Part shown: positions 13,301-22,762 of the stretch, piece after piece | How positions within the stretch are numbered: position 1 is the stretch's first letter | How the letters are laid out: each line of letters opens with the position of its first letter | Notes under the pieces: model-generated | What the model was told of the DNA's origin: nothing | Seen by the model: only the letters and a program-made list of their open reading frames with translations | Database searches by the model: none | Program-made: the position numbers and the translations under genes | Source of the DNA: Hemicordylus capensis | Lineage: Eukaryota > Chordata > Lepidosauria > Squamata > Cordylidae | Assembly: GCF_027244095.1 (NCBI RefSeq) | Contig: NC_069658.1 | Coordinates: 262,082,687-262,146,686, forward strand | Length of the DNA stretch: 64,000 bases | Direction of reading: 5' to 3'

Positions 13301-16300
13301 AGCAGTTTATTGGATGTAAGCTGTGAATGTGAATGCATCCAATTGGATTGAACGTAAGGGCAAGTTATGGTTTGATTACATAGGAAACTGTCTACAGAGT
13401 CAGATATTGGTCCACCTAGCTCACTATTGCCCACACTGACTGGCAACAGCTCTCCAAGGTTTCAGGCAGGAGTTTCTCCCAGCCCTACCTGGAGGTAGGG
13501 ATTGAACCTGGGATCTTCTGCATGTTATTTGCAATTACATCTGACTTGCTTGAAATAAAAACACATAAATAAATACCCCCCAACATACATCTGACTTGCT
13601 TGAAATAAAAACACAGGCAAATCAAAAAGATCATGAATAAGTAGGGGTGAGATTTTTCTTTGTTTTAAAAAAGCCTTCCCAATTTCCACTTATTTTTAAA
13701 ACTCTCTCAAAGGAAAATATATGTTTAATATGTAAAACAAAATACACATTGAATGAAAAACCGTGATTAACTTTTTAAAAACTATTAAGTATGTAATTAA
13801 AAGGATTCCATTACATTAAGATACCAATTTCTTTAAAGCCAGAAATAATACCTACTGAAACTTTAATTATTTAAACAAGGAGAGAAAAAGGCATGTTATC
13901 TTCCCTAACAAAGATTAAAATCAATTTAATTGGTTCTCCACTGCCTTGACATGATTCTTACTGTGAGTCAAGCAACCAAAAAGGGAAATTAATATCGCAG
14001 CTGTTAATCAAGTGATATTTGTGCACTCTATCTTATTAAAGCTACAGGGGCAGAAAGAAAAACTTCCCATTGCTACTTTTTGGACCAATTTGTTCACACT
14101 GTATTAAATGGGATTTTCCCCCCTTCAAAAATATAGATGCTGTACTTATGTTTTGGAGACAGAATATCTACAATATGCACAAGGCACAAATGAACAAGGC
14201 TGAAAATGTTGTAGACTGTATGTTGCTAATAAAAATCTGCTATAAAGAATAAACCTAGTATTAATCCAGTAGGACTGAACATTATTCAAAAATTATATTA
14301 ATGAGTTCCAAATTAAATTTGCCACCCCACCCCCCCATGCTAAGGGATGATCCAGAAGTTGTAATTATTAGCAGAGCTGCAAAGATCTTGTGTACTAGTA
14401 CTACTAGTTTCCTTTTGCAATCCCACATCTGCAAAAGGAAACTCATGCATGCAAGCCAGGAGAGCGACTTGTGGCTCCACTTGCATTGCTTGAGTTTCCT
14501 TTTGAGAGGTGGGATTGCAAAAGGAAACTCGGGCAATGCAAGTGGAGCCACAAGTCGCTCTCCTGGCTTGCATTGCGTGAGTTTCCTTTTGCAATCCCAC
14601 CGGGACTCACACAATGCAAGCCAGAAACACATTGCAAGCCAGAAACTCACACAATGCAAGCCAGAAACTCACACAATGCAAGCCAGGAGAGCGCCACTGG
14701 CTCCACTTGCAGGCAACTACCCTCGGTTTGGGGGGGGAGAGCCTGCTATGCAAAGCACAGAAGAGCTAAAAGGAGAACGTTATGCAAGGGAGTAGGGACA
14801 TTCTATGCAAAGCACAGAAGAGCTAAAAGGAGAATGTTATGCAAGGGAGTAGGGACATTCTCTCACACACAACACACACGGGGGAGAGAGAGATTTGAGC
14901 AATGAAACTTACTTTGTTAATGCAGAAGCAGAACAGAAGAATAAAATGCAGCCAGAGGGCAGTGTGGTGGGCAAACGCAGGCAGGCAGAGTCAGAGAACG
15001 TCCCCAGCAGCAGCTGCTCTCTCAACTAAACCAAGCTACTCCGCTCCTCCTTGTGCGTGCAGCAAGCAGGGAGGGAGGAACTGAGACAACCAGCATGGTC
15101 GGCATGTGTTCTCCGGCAGCCAATGGGAGCTCCCGCCCGTCGGAGATCTCCGTAATGAGAAAAAAAATCACCAAAAAATTCTTTTTTGCCAAAGGCAGGG
15201 GATTAGTGGGGGCACTTTTTGGCGCCCCCTGCCAAGTGGCGCCTGGGGCACGTGCCCCCCCTGCCCCCCTATTGTTACACCCCTGCTCCAGGAAGCCTTT
15301 CTTCCACAACTTGCAATTACGATGCTTATTAGAGCATGAGTGGTGGTCTTGTGGTAGCAAGCATGACTTGTCCCCTTAGCTAAGCAGAGTCCACCCTGGT
15401 TGCATATGAAAGGGAGACTAGAAGTGTGAGCACTGTAAGATATTCCCCTCAGGGGATGGAGCCGCTCTGGGAAGAGCAGAAGGTTCCAAGTTCCCTACTT
15501 GGCTTCTCCAAGATAGGGCTGAGAGAGATTCCTGCCTGCAACCTTGAAGAAGCCGCTGCCATTCTGTGAAGACAAATACTGAGCTGATAGACCAATGGTC
15601 TGACTCAGTATATGGCAGCTTCCTATGTTCCTATGAGTGGAAATTAAAAGCATCTGAATTCTCATCTTAAACCTTAGGATTACTGAATATTTACTTACTT
15701 TTCAGGGTTGTTGTAAAGATTACATCCAAATAATATGCTTTGAGGTCATAGACACAATAGTTAAAAGGGAGGTCTGAGGCAGCAAACCCAGCTATTTCTG
15801 AACGTAAGAACCCACATGATTCCCTCCAGATCAGTCCAGATCTGGGTAGATGTGTGCAAGACGGCTCGATTTGAACCGTGGTTCAAATTGAACCAGCCCA
15901 ATTCGAGCAGTCCAAGTTCAATGTGGACTGGCCCTGGTTCTAAGAAATTGTTCACGGGCTGGTTCAGGGATATACTTGTAAAGGGGCATATAGCGAGTAT
16001 TTCCCTTTAATAAGTAAAGGGGGCATACCTTATCCTTAAGCCCTGGGCGGGGAGGTGAGAGAAAGAGTACTCTGTGCCTTTAAGAGGGTAAGGCAGAGGC
16101 AGCAGATAGACACTGGAGGAGGTGCGAGTGGGGGCTCCTCCAAGTCCCCCCTGCCTGCCTTCCATAGTACAGTCTGGGTTGGCTGTGGTCTGGTTTGGGC
16201 TTCCGCAAACGCATGGACTGTCCTTTATGAAGGCCAGCAGGGGGCTTGGAGGAGCTCCTGCTGCCGCCTCCAATGTATCTCTGCCACGGCCTCCTAAAGG

Positions 16301-18220
16301 TACAGAATATCCTTCTCTCTCATTCCCTATCCTAGCCTTTAGGATAGGGAGTGCCCTCATCTTGTAAAAGGGAATCCTCGCCGGATTCCCCTTTACAAGT
16401 ATACCCATGAACCAGCCCATGAACCAGTTCAGACTGGTTCAATAGCTGAACTGGACTGGACCCAGTTCAGCCAAACCTGAAACCAGGCTAGTTCAAAATT
16501 CCAGTCTGAACTGGCCAAACCTGCAGCTTGCACTTCCTTAGATCTGGGTAGGCTCTACCCAGGTCTTTACCAAGGTTTGAGAGAAACCTCATTTCTCCAT
16601 TTATGTGCAGAGATCGCCACTCAAAACTGTTCCTGGGCAGCCGGCAGTCATATTTGTCATGGAGTTCTGTCAGAGGAGAGCTGCTACTGTACTGATGTGC
16701 CTGCAGTGCATGCTGGGATATCTTTGGAGGACCAAGCTTCCCCCCCCCCCCATATTGGAGTGCCCAGCTCCTTGGCTGTCTTTTGGGTGACTTAGCAAAA
16801 TCAAATGGTGGTCAAATGCTAGCCCAGGTAGGGCTGGTCGTGACAATTGCTGGGTTCAGCCTCAATCCCGGTACTCCTTTTCTGGGTAGCCCGTGTTTTG
16901 TACCTGGGCTCAAAGTAAGGTAGGAGGGCGCGCACACACCCTCCTACCTCACTGACTGGTTGTGTGGCATCCTGGGCTGCCAGAAGTCCGAGCTTCCATA
17001 GAGCCAGGTCAAGCGTAACGCGTTGTAGGATACCAGAGGACTTCCTCCTCCAGATCCCAGCTCTGCTGATCTGTTCCTTCATATGAATTCCCCCTGCCCC
17101 AGGCTAAGTGTAACAAAGCTGTATTCGTCACTGTTTGGAAAAGCTCCTGGAGCCAGCTTTGAGAATATTATTAGTTAATCAATGAAACATGTGTCTGTGT
17201 TCTCCAGATGCACCCAGTTTTTCTCAGTCTTTGAGAACACGTCCCAGGAACCTCCCCCCACCCAACACTACTGTTTTTACATTTTCCCCCATGTTCAAAG
17301 GCAATCTGTGGATTTATTAAGACAAAATGAAGGAATGTTTTATTGAATTATTTATTCTTGAACATATAGTTTACTTTTTTACCCAAGCTTCAAAGCAACA
17401 AAGTTTAAAACAAGAAATGCAATAACCCAATACAAAAATGCAAGCAAAAATCACAGCAAGCACCAAAAAAACTGGCAGAGACCAGAAGACACACTCAGTT
17501 TCATCCAATCCTAAGCACCTGACCCCTCCTGCAAAGCCAGAAATTTGAGAGGGATGGGGCAGCATGGATTTCACAGAGGAGAGAATTCCAGAGCCAGAGA
17601 GCAGCTGCAAAGAGGGCCCTGTCCTTCACACCTTCCAACCAAACATCAGCTAATGGGCAACCAGTATGGGTGAAAGGAGTGGGGGCATTAATTAGCCTCA
17701 GGTGAGGCTCATTCTCACTCCTCTGTCCCATCCTGGCTCCCTGGCTCTCCCTCACCACGCCTAGCGGTGACATTAATCCTTTGCACACAGGCTGGCTGAA
17801 AAACTGGGCAAATGACCCGCTCAGATGTGGCCAGGTATGGTGAGGGAGACAGAGACAGCTGGGATGGGGCCAGAGTAGTGAGAATGAGCTTCACCTGAGC
17901 TTCATTTAAATACATCCACATGTGATCTGCCCATTACTAGCCATCACTGCATCAGCAAGCCTTGGTGCACACACAGCCGAGCTCCTCCAGGAGATCTTTA
18001 TCGGAGGGTAGATTTGTATAGGAGGAGGTAGTCCTAAGATGCACTGGGCCCAGATTGTTCAGGGCTTTAACTAGCATGGGTGCACTAGCGGCATCTGTTT
18101 CCTTATGGCTTGTAGGTGGAACTTACCTCCTGGTCTGAGGAAGAAGAAAACACAGAAGGCAGATAGCCAGATCTGGGCCATGCATGGCCCCCGAGTTTCA
18201 AGGAAAAAGCTGCCCCCCAT
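4978..18220 (-). CDS. Secreted Ly6/uPAR-domain protein 1 (PATE/LY6G6-like), 3 exons
   Basis: Exons join(18220-18127, 9779-9663, 5129-4978) encode 120 residues. Exon 1 gives a signal peptide (MGGSFFLETRGPCMAQIWLS, then a Phe-rich core). Exons 2 and 3 give one LU domain with ten cysteines: LNCRYC, PC, FC, VC, GC, KC, the CC pair and the final KCN. Both introns are phase 1 with GT-AG ends, the standard Ly6-family layout. The protein stops eight residues after CN, so there is no GPI signal and it should be secreted. LU proteins form a three-finger fold and usually bind receptors or sperm/epithelial surfaces; the partner here is unknown. The closest groups by eye are PATE proteins and MHC-linked LY6G6/LY6G5. 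It pairs with the paralogue at 22620-26400 and has the same strand, phases and promoter. The 8.3-kb intron 1 is swollen by transposons. Confidence 0.85.
5130..5345 (-). other. Intron 2 flank conserved with the paralogue
   Basis: The intron next to exon 3 aligns with 22763-23000, next to exon 3 of the second gene. Shared blocks include tggaattg at the acceptor, actgttataat, ttatggcagg, a TG-rich run followed by tggtat, and tgcctctaccataatgt. Conservation outside coding sequence shows the pair arose by segmental duplication. Confidence 0.75.
5513..5620 (-). mobile_element. CR1 3' end fragment
   Basis: On the minus strand it reads ...cctgatccagcagggctgttcttatgttcttatg, written here in parts: the ggccttgggcctgatc-type 3'UTR ending in the TTCTTATG 8-mer doublet. 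That 8-mer tail is the hallmark of CR1 LINEs. Confidence 0.85.
5621..6302. other. Intronic, no recognised feature
   Basis: This is part of intron 2 of the first Ly6-type gene. I see only chance open frames, and no splice-flanked coding exon. Positions 6295-6302 are the left target duplication of the next element. Confidence 0.5.
6303..7279. mobile_element. hAT-type non-autonomous element, CAGRGGCGTATCTAGGG ends
   Basis: The ends are inverted repeats, CAGAGGCGTATCTAGGG on the left and the complement of CAGGGGCGTATCTAGGG on the right. The flanks carry an 8-bp target duplication, TTTACTTC at 6295-6302 and TTTACTTT at 7280-7287 (one change). Subterminal gcgcc-rich patches occur at both ends, next to 'agggcaagcactgaaattgc' on the left. 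The 977-bp interior has no transposase. Eight-base duplications with CAG ends point to the hAT superfamily. Confidence 0.85.
7660..8175. repeat. Degenerate 27-bp minisatellite
   Basis: Diverged units of about 27 bp follow one another, most regular at 8005-8150, for example TGTTTGCATATGAGGTTATG... followed by TATTTCCATGTAGGGTGCTC... Each unit has a TTTGCATRT-like core and a gctcctgtg-like end. The period is a multiple of three, so it creates long chance open frames with 9-residue periodicity on both strands. I do not regard these as genes. Confidence 0.65.
8470..8779. mobile_element. hAT-Ac-like palindromic MITE
   Basis: The left end is TAGGGATGTGCACGGAAC and the right end is its near-exact complement (gttccatgcacatcccta). 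The interior is itself a long inverted repeat (ctccctttaag...cttaaagggag). The flanks acacacac and atgcacac match at 6 of 8 bases. TAGGGATG is the terminal motif of the Ac group of hAT transposons. There is no coding capacity. Confidence 0.85.
8780..9662. other. Intronic, no gene
   Basis: This stretch of intron 2 contains small TG/CA tracts, a short GATA-like run near 9346 and chance open frames only. No repeat family was named. Confidence 0.5.
9663..9779 (-). CDS. Exon 2 of Ly6-type gene 1
   Basis: The acceptor is ttaacag|CA and the donor is GAGG|gtaagaaa. It is 117 nt with phase-1 junctions on both sides. It encodes ADSLNCRYCASVRQLAPC, then IPVQKFCKVHKGVCFNMKIYE. The LxCxxC start and the following three cysteines are the first half of an LU domain. 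Confidence 0.87.
9780..11282. other. Intron 1 (part); poly-T and low-complexity tracts only
   Basis: No exon was seen. It holds a T29 run at 10275-10303, short tandem copies of caatcacctgtcc at about 10680-10775, and a C-rich run near 10871-10890. Confidence 0.5.
11283..11703. repeat. Cluster of four perfect or near-perfect hairpins
   Basis: There are four stem-loops within 420 bp. 11284-11298 pairs with 11331-11345 (15 bp). 11344-11358 pairs with 11361-11375 (15 bp, one mismatch, 2-nt loop). 11413-11428 pairs with 11435-11450 (16 bp, 6-nt loop, AATGAGGTTAACGGAG). 11673-11684 pairs with 11692-11703 (12 bp, 7-nt loop). The CGATCAG/CTGATCA motif occurs at both outer ends, so this may be one fold-back transposon, but I found no target duplication. 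Confidence 0.7.
11704..12600. other. Intronic; contains a diverged short duplication
   Basis: Two stretches, about 12390-12470 and 12508-12580, resemble each other (ggcacagt.cttc...aaatgc...gtccag...gaaattca). No gene is supported. A CYSCTSS-like frame near 12320 lacks splice sites and the remaining LU cysteines. Confidence 0.45.
13370..13535 (-). mobile_element. Old tRNA-derived SINE, CR1-type tail family
   Basis: On the minus strand there is a tRNA-like B box (complement of gattgaacctgggatc), then ccttggagagctgt, then a tail related to gagctagatggaccaat..gactc. The same tail ends the 5S-derived SINE. The copy is diverged. Confidence 0.6.
14451..14571. repeat. Near-perfect 121-bp hairpin
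   Basis: The arms 14451-14503 and 14519-14571 are inverted copies with only two mismatches in 53, around a 15-nt loop. The flanking sequence repeats parts of the arms (tttccttttgcaatcccac before and after; acacaatgcaagccagaaac in several direct copies at 14610-14690). The hairpin sits inside the 2.7-kb hAT element. It could form a cruciform or, if transcribed, a long double-stranded RNA. Confidence 0.85.
14747..14860. repeat. 57-bp tandem repeat, two units
   Basis: The units 14747-14803 and 14804-14860 are nearly identical (tatgcaaagcacagaagagc at each start; one substitution seen). They lie inside the 2.7-kb hAT element. Confidence 0.9.
15327..15641 (+). mobile_element. 5S rRNA-derived SINE with CR1-type tail
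   Basis: The head contains agctaagcagagtccaccctggtt and atgaaagggagac-type segments, which align with 5S rRNA box A and box C regions (AGCTAAGCAGGGTC, ATGGGAGAC). The body (aagatattcccctcaggggatgg, tccaagatagggctgagaga) is shared with copies at 24432-24775 and 47171-47396. The end, cagcttcctatgttcctatg, carries an 8-mer doublet like CR1, suggesting CR1 mobilised it. This copy is nearly full length. Confidence 0.85.
15847..16540. mobile_element. hAT-Ac-like long-palindrome element
   Basis: It is flanked by a perfect 8-bp duplication, GATCTGGG, at 15839-15846 and 16541-16548. The ends are TAGATGTGTGCAAG and the complement of TAAGGAAGTGCAAGC. The 694-bp interior is one large imperfect inverted repeat (ggctggttcagggatatact...agtatacccatgaaccagcc, and ctggaggaggtgcg...ggaggagctcctg). 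No transposase is present. Confidence 0.85.
16541..17344. other. Intronic, no recognised feature
   Basis: Part of intron 1 of the first Ly6-type gene. The open frames are short and lack splice context. Confidence 0.45.
17345..18080 (-). mobile_element. L2-like LINE 3' region, degraded
   Basis: In minus orientation it resembles the 3' part of the L2 copy at 45234-47473. Shared features are gaattccagagccagagagc with agagggccctgtcc, and aggctttaa-type sequence near 18060. It is too decayed to show a reverse transcriptase. Confidence 0.5.
18127..18220 (-). CDS. Exon 1 (signal peptide) of Ly6-type gene 1
   Basis: ATG is at 18220-18218 and the donor is CCAGGAG|gtaagttc. The exon is 94 nt with 31 full codons. 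The signal peptide has a core WLSAFCVFFFLRPG. The start was chosen because it aligns residue for residue with exon 1 of the paralogue (both 94 nt, both M-x-G-S-F-F-L). Confidence 0.85.
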
Positions 18221-18330
18221 TAGATGGCCTTTTGGTAGGAAAGAGAAACACTGACCTCTTTCCAGTGTGCAGTTGGATTTTATCCCCATTATAGAACACA
18301 CCTACGTTCCAGGGATCAACCTGTTCTTTG
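18221..18330 (-). promoter_or_regulatory. Promoter of Ly6-type gene 1
   Basis: An ATAAAAT TATA-like box is at 18277-18283 on the minus strand, about 57 nt before the ATG. The upstream block at about 18293-18330 (complement of acacacctacgttccaggga, then tcaacctgttctttggg) is conserved at the second gene (26478-26520) and at the relic (about 29699-29740), which marks it as a shared core promoter. Confidence 0.65.
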
Positions 18331-19736
18331 GGAATGGATCAAGAATGTGGCTGATGGGCCATGAGATCAAACATCTGCCGACCCCCTCCCAGATCCTGTA
18401 GTTTGTAGGACTGGCAGCTGATGTGTACATGCCACTTGTTGCTTTGGGGGTTTTGGAACTTGGCAGAGAACTTGTATGGAACAAATGGGTACACCATGGC
18501 CAATGATATCATTCCATTCACTTTCAACTCTCTGGAGAGAGAAAACAGCAATACAGGCATTGTGTTGCAACATAGAAAGGCTATACATGCGGACTAATCT
18601 CTGGTGGTTAGGGTGGGTGCAGGGAGGCAGCGACCAACCTACCTTTCCCCCAGGCGATCCAGGCATGTTGGTGGACGTGGGGACTGCACACCCACACATT
18701 CTCCACTGCTCTGAGCAGCGCAGATCTCTGGAGTCCAGGACAATGCATCCCAGCCTACAGATATCCCAAAACACAGCCAGTAATGAGTGTGGGGCATTGG
18801 GGGAATCTCCTACTACTCAGCACTCAGCCCGAGCAACCACAGGACCCTGGCTAAAGGCCGGGGTTAAAAGCAGGGTTAGGCAGACAGGCAGCACTGGGAT
18901 CGGCCCCAATCCTGGTGCTGCACACAAGCAACCTAGCCCAGGCTGGGCTGCTCATGTGAATAGCCTTTCTGTCTTCTGATTTTACTGCGCCCAAATGTTC
19001 TGCTCCCTCTACTTCTTCCCACCTTTTCAAGAAGTACATTCTTCCTCCCACACATCACACACATTAAAAGGAAGAGCTTGAAGGAGGTAGCAGTATTGAG
19101 CAGATCACTGCACTAGATTCTATATTTTAATGACATTGCTATTATTATATTCATTATGTTGCTATCCTGCTCTTCACTTACAATAGGGCAGCTTTTATGG
19201 AGTTCCCACTGGACTCCTATCCAAGCATCAATCTGGTCCACACCAGGCTCCTAGATTCCTCAGCACTGTAGGATTATGGCAGAGCTGCTGGAACTGCAGC
19301 TGAGAACCTGTGGCTGTGTGCACAGCTGAGCCACGGTTCCCAGGTCCTGGACTCAGTTTGCACCTGCACTGCGTTCGCCCACCCTGGTTATCCATTGGCT
19401 TGCCTTGAAAAGAAAAAGTATAAAAGCTTCATATATTAGCTAGAATGTTTTCTAAGAAATGATCATCTTCATAAGAACATATGAAGAGCCTTGCTGGATA
19501 AGGCCCAAGGCCTATCTGAAGAGTGAAACTCAAAGTAAAACAGGATCTGTCTCACTGTTGCAATTATGGTATGAAATATGATGGCACAAGTTATTACACA
19601 TAGGGATTCAGTGGATAGCTTCTTCTGTGCAGTGAGGACTTTAGACTCAGAGGAGTCTAAATTCATTTAATTCTCACAATACCCTAGCAGTTTTCATGGC
19701 ACACAGTTTGCAAACTAGAGCTTAAGAAGATAAGAG
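18331..19736. other. Upstream flank, partly duplicated
   Basis: About 18965-19140 aligns with 27480-27660 upstream of the second gene (cttactgtacccaaatgttctgctccctct type block, then ttaaaaggaag), so the duplication includes at least 900 bp of 5' flank. A short CR1 3'-end fragment (minus) lies at 19471-19515. No other gene was seen. Confidence 0.6.
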
Positions 19737-20191
19737 TAGGGATGTGCACAAAACTGGTTGGTTCAGCTCAAGTCTGAGCCATGCCAGCCATGTTTGGTTT
19801 TGTGTCCCTGAACTAGAACCCCGGCTCAGCTCAAATTCAAGCCAGTTCGGGGTTTCAAAAGTGAGGTGGTTTTTTAAAATTTAACTTACTGCCAGGTCCA
19901 GCCACATAAATGGCCAGGGTGCATGTGTGGCATCCTCCAAAATGGTTGCCACCACTTCAGAAAGGGCCAAAATGCCCCCCAAATGGGTCAAAACATCCCA
20001 TAGAAGACCAGGGGGAATCCGGCAGGGGGAGGCCGGCAGGGGGAGGGGGAACCTCTGGAGACACCCACACACCCACGGCTGTGTCAGCACCCCCCAGAGG
20101 GTTATATATAGATATAGATAAACTTTTAGAACCTCGAAGCGGGTCTGGCCTGGTGAACCAGCTTGACCTCAAACCAGTTCACAAATGCCTA
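19737..20191. mobile_element. hAT-Ac-like MITE
   Basis: It begins TAGGGATGTGCACAAAACTGG and ends ccagttcacaaatgccta, the diverged complement. The interior repeats the ctggttcag / ctgaaccag style of its relatives at 15847 and 60958. No clear target duplication remains. Confidence 0.7.
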
Positions 20192-20283
20192 AAGCAGATA
20201 ATTGGATCAGATCAAAAGTCTATGTAGTCCAGAGTCTGCTTCCCATATTGGCCAGGTAGGTGCATCTTGGAAGTCCACAAACA

Positions 20284-20445
20284 GGACCAGGGTGTAGCTA
20301 TAATTTAGCAAAAGGGTTCAAAGAACCTGGGCCCCCAGCTCCTTAGGGCCCCCCCAGCTCCACCCCTCCCTATTTTCTTCATTATCTCCCTCACTCTGAG
20401 GGGACGCCAGAGAGAGAGGTGAACATGGGCCCCCTCTCCCCTAGC
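20284..20445. mobile_element. Fragment with one CAGGGTGTAGCTA end
   Basis: It starts like the CAGGGGCGTA-type hAT ends and continues into a C-rich stretch (gggcccccagctccttaggg). The matching right end was not found, so it is either truncated or a different relative. Confidence 0.4.
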
Positions 20446-20711
20446 TACTGAATTGCACACAAAAGGAACAGCCTAACCTGCTGTTTGACTTGCAGGAACT
20501 GCAATTGACTTGTCAGTGGCCAGAGGTTCCATTTGGCCATCCTAGCTAATAGCCTTCTTCCATGAATTGAAGGCAAGAATAAAGCAAGAATGTTTTAAAA
20601 CATGCACGTGCGTGCATACACACAGAGAGAACAAATATATTAAACAGTGAGAGGTTTGTTACAATTCATGACAGACACACACAAGAGGGGAAAGCACCAC
20701 ACCAACAAATA

Positions 20712-21366
20712 GGAAGGAAACAGGAATGGTGCAGTAGCAGTTTATTAAAGAGTAGGTCCCGACATGTTTCGAGTAGAACTCTTCTTCAGAGCACGACAAC
20801 ATATAAAATATACCCATGATGATAATAAGGAATATACAAGGAACTATATGAAACTACTCACAATTTTAAAAATAGATGAAAGCAAGCCATGATGATAGAA
20901 AGGAAATAAGATAAACCCAAAGTACAAAGACAAAAGTATAATAAATGACTTCTCACAAACAGACCAGCAAGCTAAAACAGTATAGCAGAAATATATAAAC
21001 TAACTAAACCAAGGTTATGATAAATAGCTTTTTGCAAACAAACTAGCAAATTCAAAGGTATTTAAACAAACTAAGCCACAGATAATAGTAAATAGCTTTT
21101 TACAAACTGGCGAGTTTAAACCATGTAACAAAGATCCTCAAACAAGCTAGAGCATGGTGAATGCAACACAATGGGGTAACTGGCCCACACACAAATGACA
21201 AAAATAAAAATCATTTTGCCGTTGTACTTAATAAGTAATAACTATTCCTTATCATCATCACTGGTATATTTTATATGTTGTAGTCCCCTGAAGAAGAGTT
21301 CTGCTCGAAATGCGTTAGGATCTACTCCTTAATAAACCGCTATTGCACCATTCCCATTTCCTTCCT
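20712..21366. mobile_element. Fold-back element with ~125-bp inverted arms
   Basis: The arm 20712-20837 (gtttattaaagagtaggtcc, catgtttcgagtagaactct, acatataaaatatacc) pairs with 21243-21366 in reverse complement at high identity. The core contains about three diverged 65-70-bp direct repeats (ataaatagctttt.caaac) at 20938-21150. No coding frame is present. Both flanks contain TTACAATTCATG (20652 and 21374 areas), possibly a target duplication, which would place the true ends slightly outside the arms. The superfamily is not assigned. Confidence 0.7.
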
Positions 21367-21553
21367 TCCTTTTTACAATTCATGCAGACCTTCAATTTTC
21401 GGAACTCTGTGGAGCTCAAACAGAAACTTAAGAACCAAAGTGATAGAACTTTCAGACACTGATTCTGATGTGAGAAATACACTTCAGGTATGTTAGTTTT
21501 TTCAAGGACACATTATTTATTGGAATGAAGAATTAAATAAAGATCATAAATTA

Positions 21554-21574
21554 TAGATAGATAGATAGATAGAT

Positions 21575-21648
<74 letters not shown>

Positions 21649-21649
21649 C
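21554..21649. repeat. (GATA)n microsatellite
   Basis: About 24 tandem GATA units with one interruption (gatgata). Confidence 0.97.
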
Positions 21650-22619
21650 TTGCAACCAAATCTTATGCGTGCATGCCCAGAAGCCGGTGTCACTGGCTGA
21701 CATTCTCTGCAGGACTATGAAAACAGACGCAACCTCAAAAATGTAAACAGAGTGAAACTTAACTGCACTCCAGACTTATCCCTGCAGATCCCTGCAGGCC
21801 CATTGGAGGCAGAGGGAGGCCATGATTTTCATTGCTCTCTCTTCCCTCCTGAAGGAGTTTTTACTTCCAGGAATCCGTCCCTAAGAGTTGTGCAGACTTC
21901 AGGCACATTTTTGTGTGTGGCACAGAACGCATCAGAGGGAAGGGGAGTTCAGCAAAAATCATTCCTGATACCTGCCTTGCATTAGTGTGGAAAGCACCAG
22001 AAGCACATGTGCATCCTTGGCTGAGTGCAGCATTAGTGAAGATGTTGGCCAATGTGCCTGCACAAGAAGCTTACTGATGAGCTGGAAATACAAAAGGCAG
22101 GCATAAAAATGGAAGGAAAGACAGAACACAAAGGACAAATACAGGTGAGTAGCCCAGCCTTGTGGGGAAAACTAAAACTCAGAATGAACAGACTCACAAC
22201 AGATCCAACAAAAGGCCTTTTAAACCATGTACAAAGTAAGAAGAAAGAAACAGCTGGCCTGTTGCTCTTTAAGGAATTTAAGAGTAATGAATCTGTGTTA
22301 AAAAAAGAATCTCAGTGTGCATATTGATGGTGAGCATCTTCAGTTTAAATATGCAGTATATTTAAAGTCTAATAATGAATTTCAGAAAGTGTTTCCAATT
22401 TCAAGATTACCAACTGATTATATCTGAAGGAATCCCAATATAGCTGATTATCTAAGGGTATGAATATTTTCACTGATTGTAATCTGGTGTGTCAATTTAT
22501 AAATGTGAAAAGTATGTTATATATAGATTATGATAAATTTGAGACAGAGAGTCAGTCTCTTTCCCTCCCCCCTCTCCCTCCCCTCCCCAACCCATAATGG
22601 AGGCACACTTTCAGATGAT
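21650..22619. other. Spacer 3' of the second Ly6-type gene
   Basis: No exon is supported. On the minus strand this is the downstream flank of gene 2; its poly(A) site was not identified. Confidence 0.45.
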
Positions 22620-22762
22620 CTAATTGAGTCTGTTGCACATGTGTTTTTCAGAACAGCATAGAAATTCATATTGGAGTTGAACACTTGGATCCGTCCATCT
22701 AGTTGAACATCTCAGGTTTCTTTTCTCTGTACACCCCCGTATCAATTGCTGTACCTCTTGAC
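22620..22762 (-). CDS. Exon 3 of Ly6-type gene 2
   Basis: The acceptor is ttccag|GT and the stop TAG is at 22622-22620. It is 143 nt. It encodes GQEVQQLIRGCTEKRNLRC, then STRWTDPSVQLQYEFLCC and SEKHMCNRLN, the second half of the LU domain. Confidence 0.88.

Larger units (their letters stand above)
12609..15285. mobile_element. 2.7-kb hAT-type non-autonomous element
   Basis: The left end CGGAGGCGTAACTAGGG and the right end (complement CAGGGGTGTAACAATAG) are flanked by a perfect 8-bp duplication, CTCCAGGA, at 12601-12608 and 15286-15293. Subterminal aacggcgcccagggcaagca and ggcgcctggggcacgtgccc match those of the element at 6303-7279, so both belong to one family. The 2677-bp interior has no transposase but carries an older tRNA-type SINE, a 53-bp-arm hairpin and a 57-bp tandem repeat. 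Confidence 0.85.

Noticed and set aside
14301-14905. Frames of 125-164 residues on both strands
   Set aside because: They arise from inverted and direct repeats inside the hAT element; the same words appear in both strands' translations.
16007-16420. 137-residue minus-strand frame
   Set aside because: It lies wholly within the palindromic hAT-Ac element, with no transposase motif.
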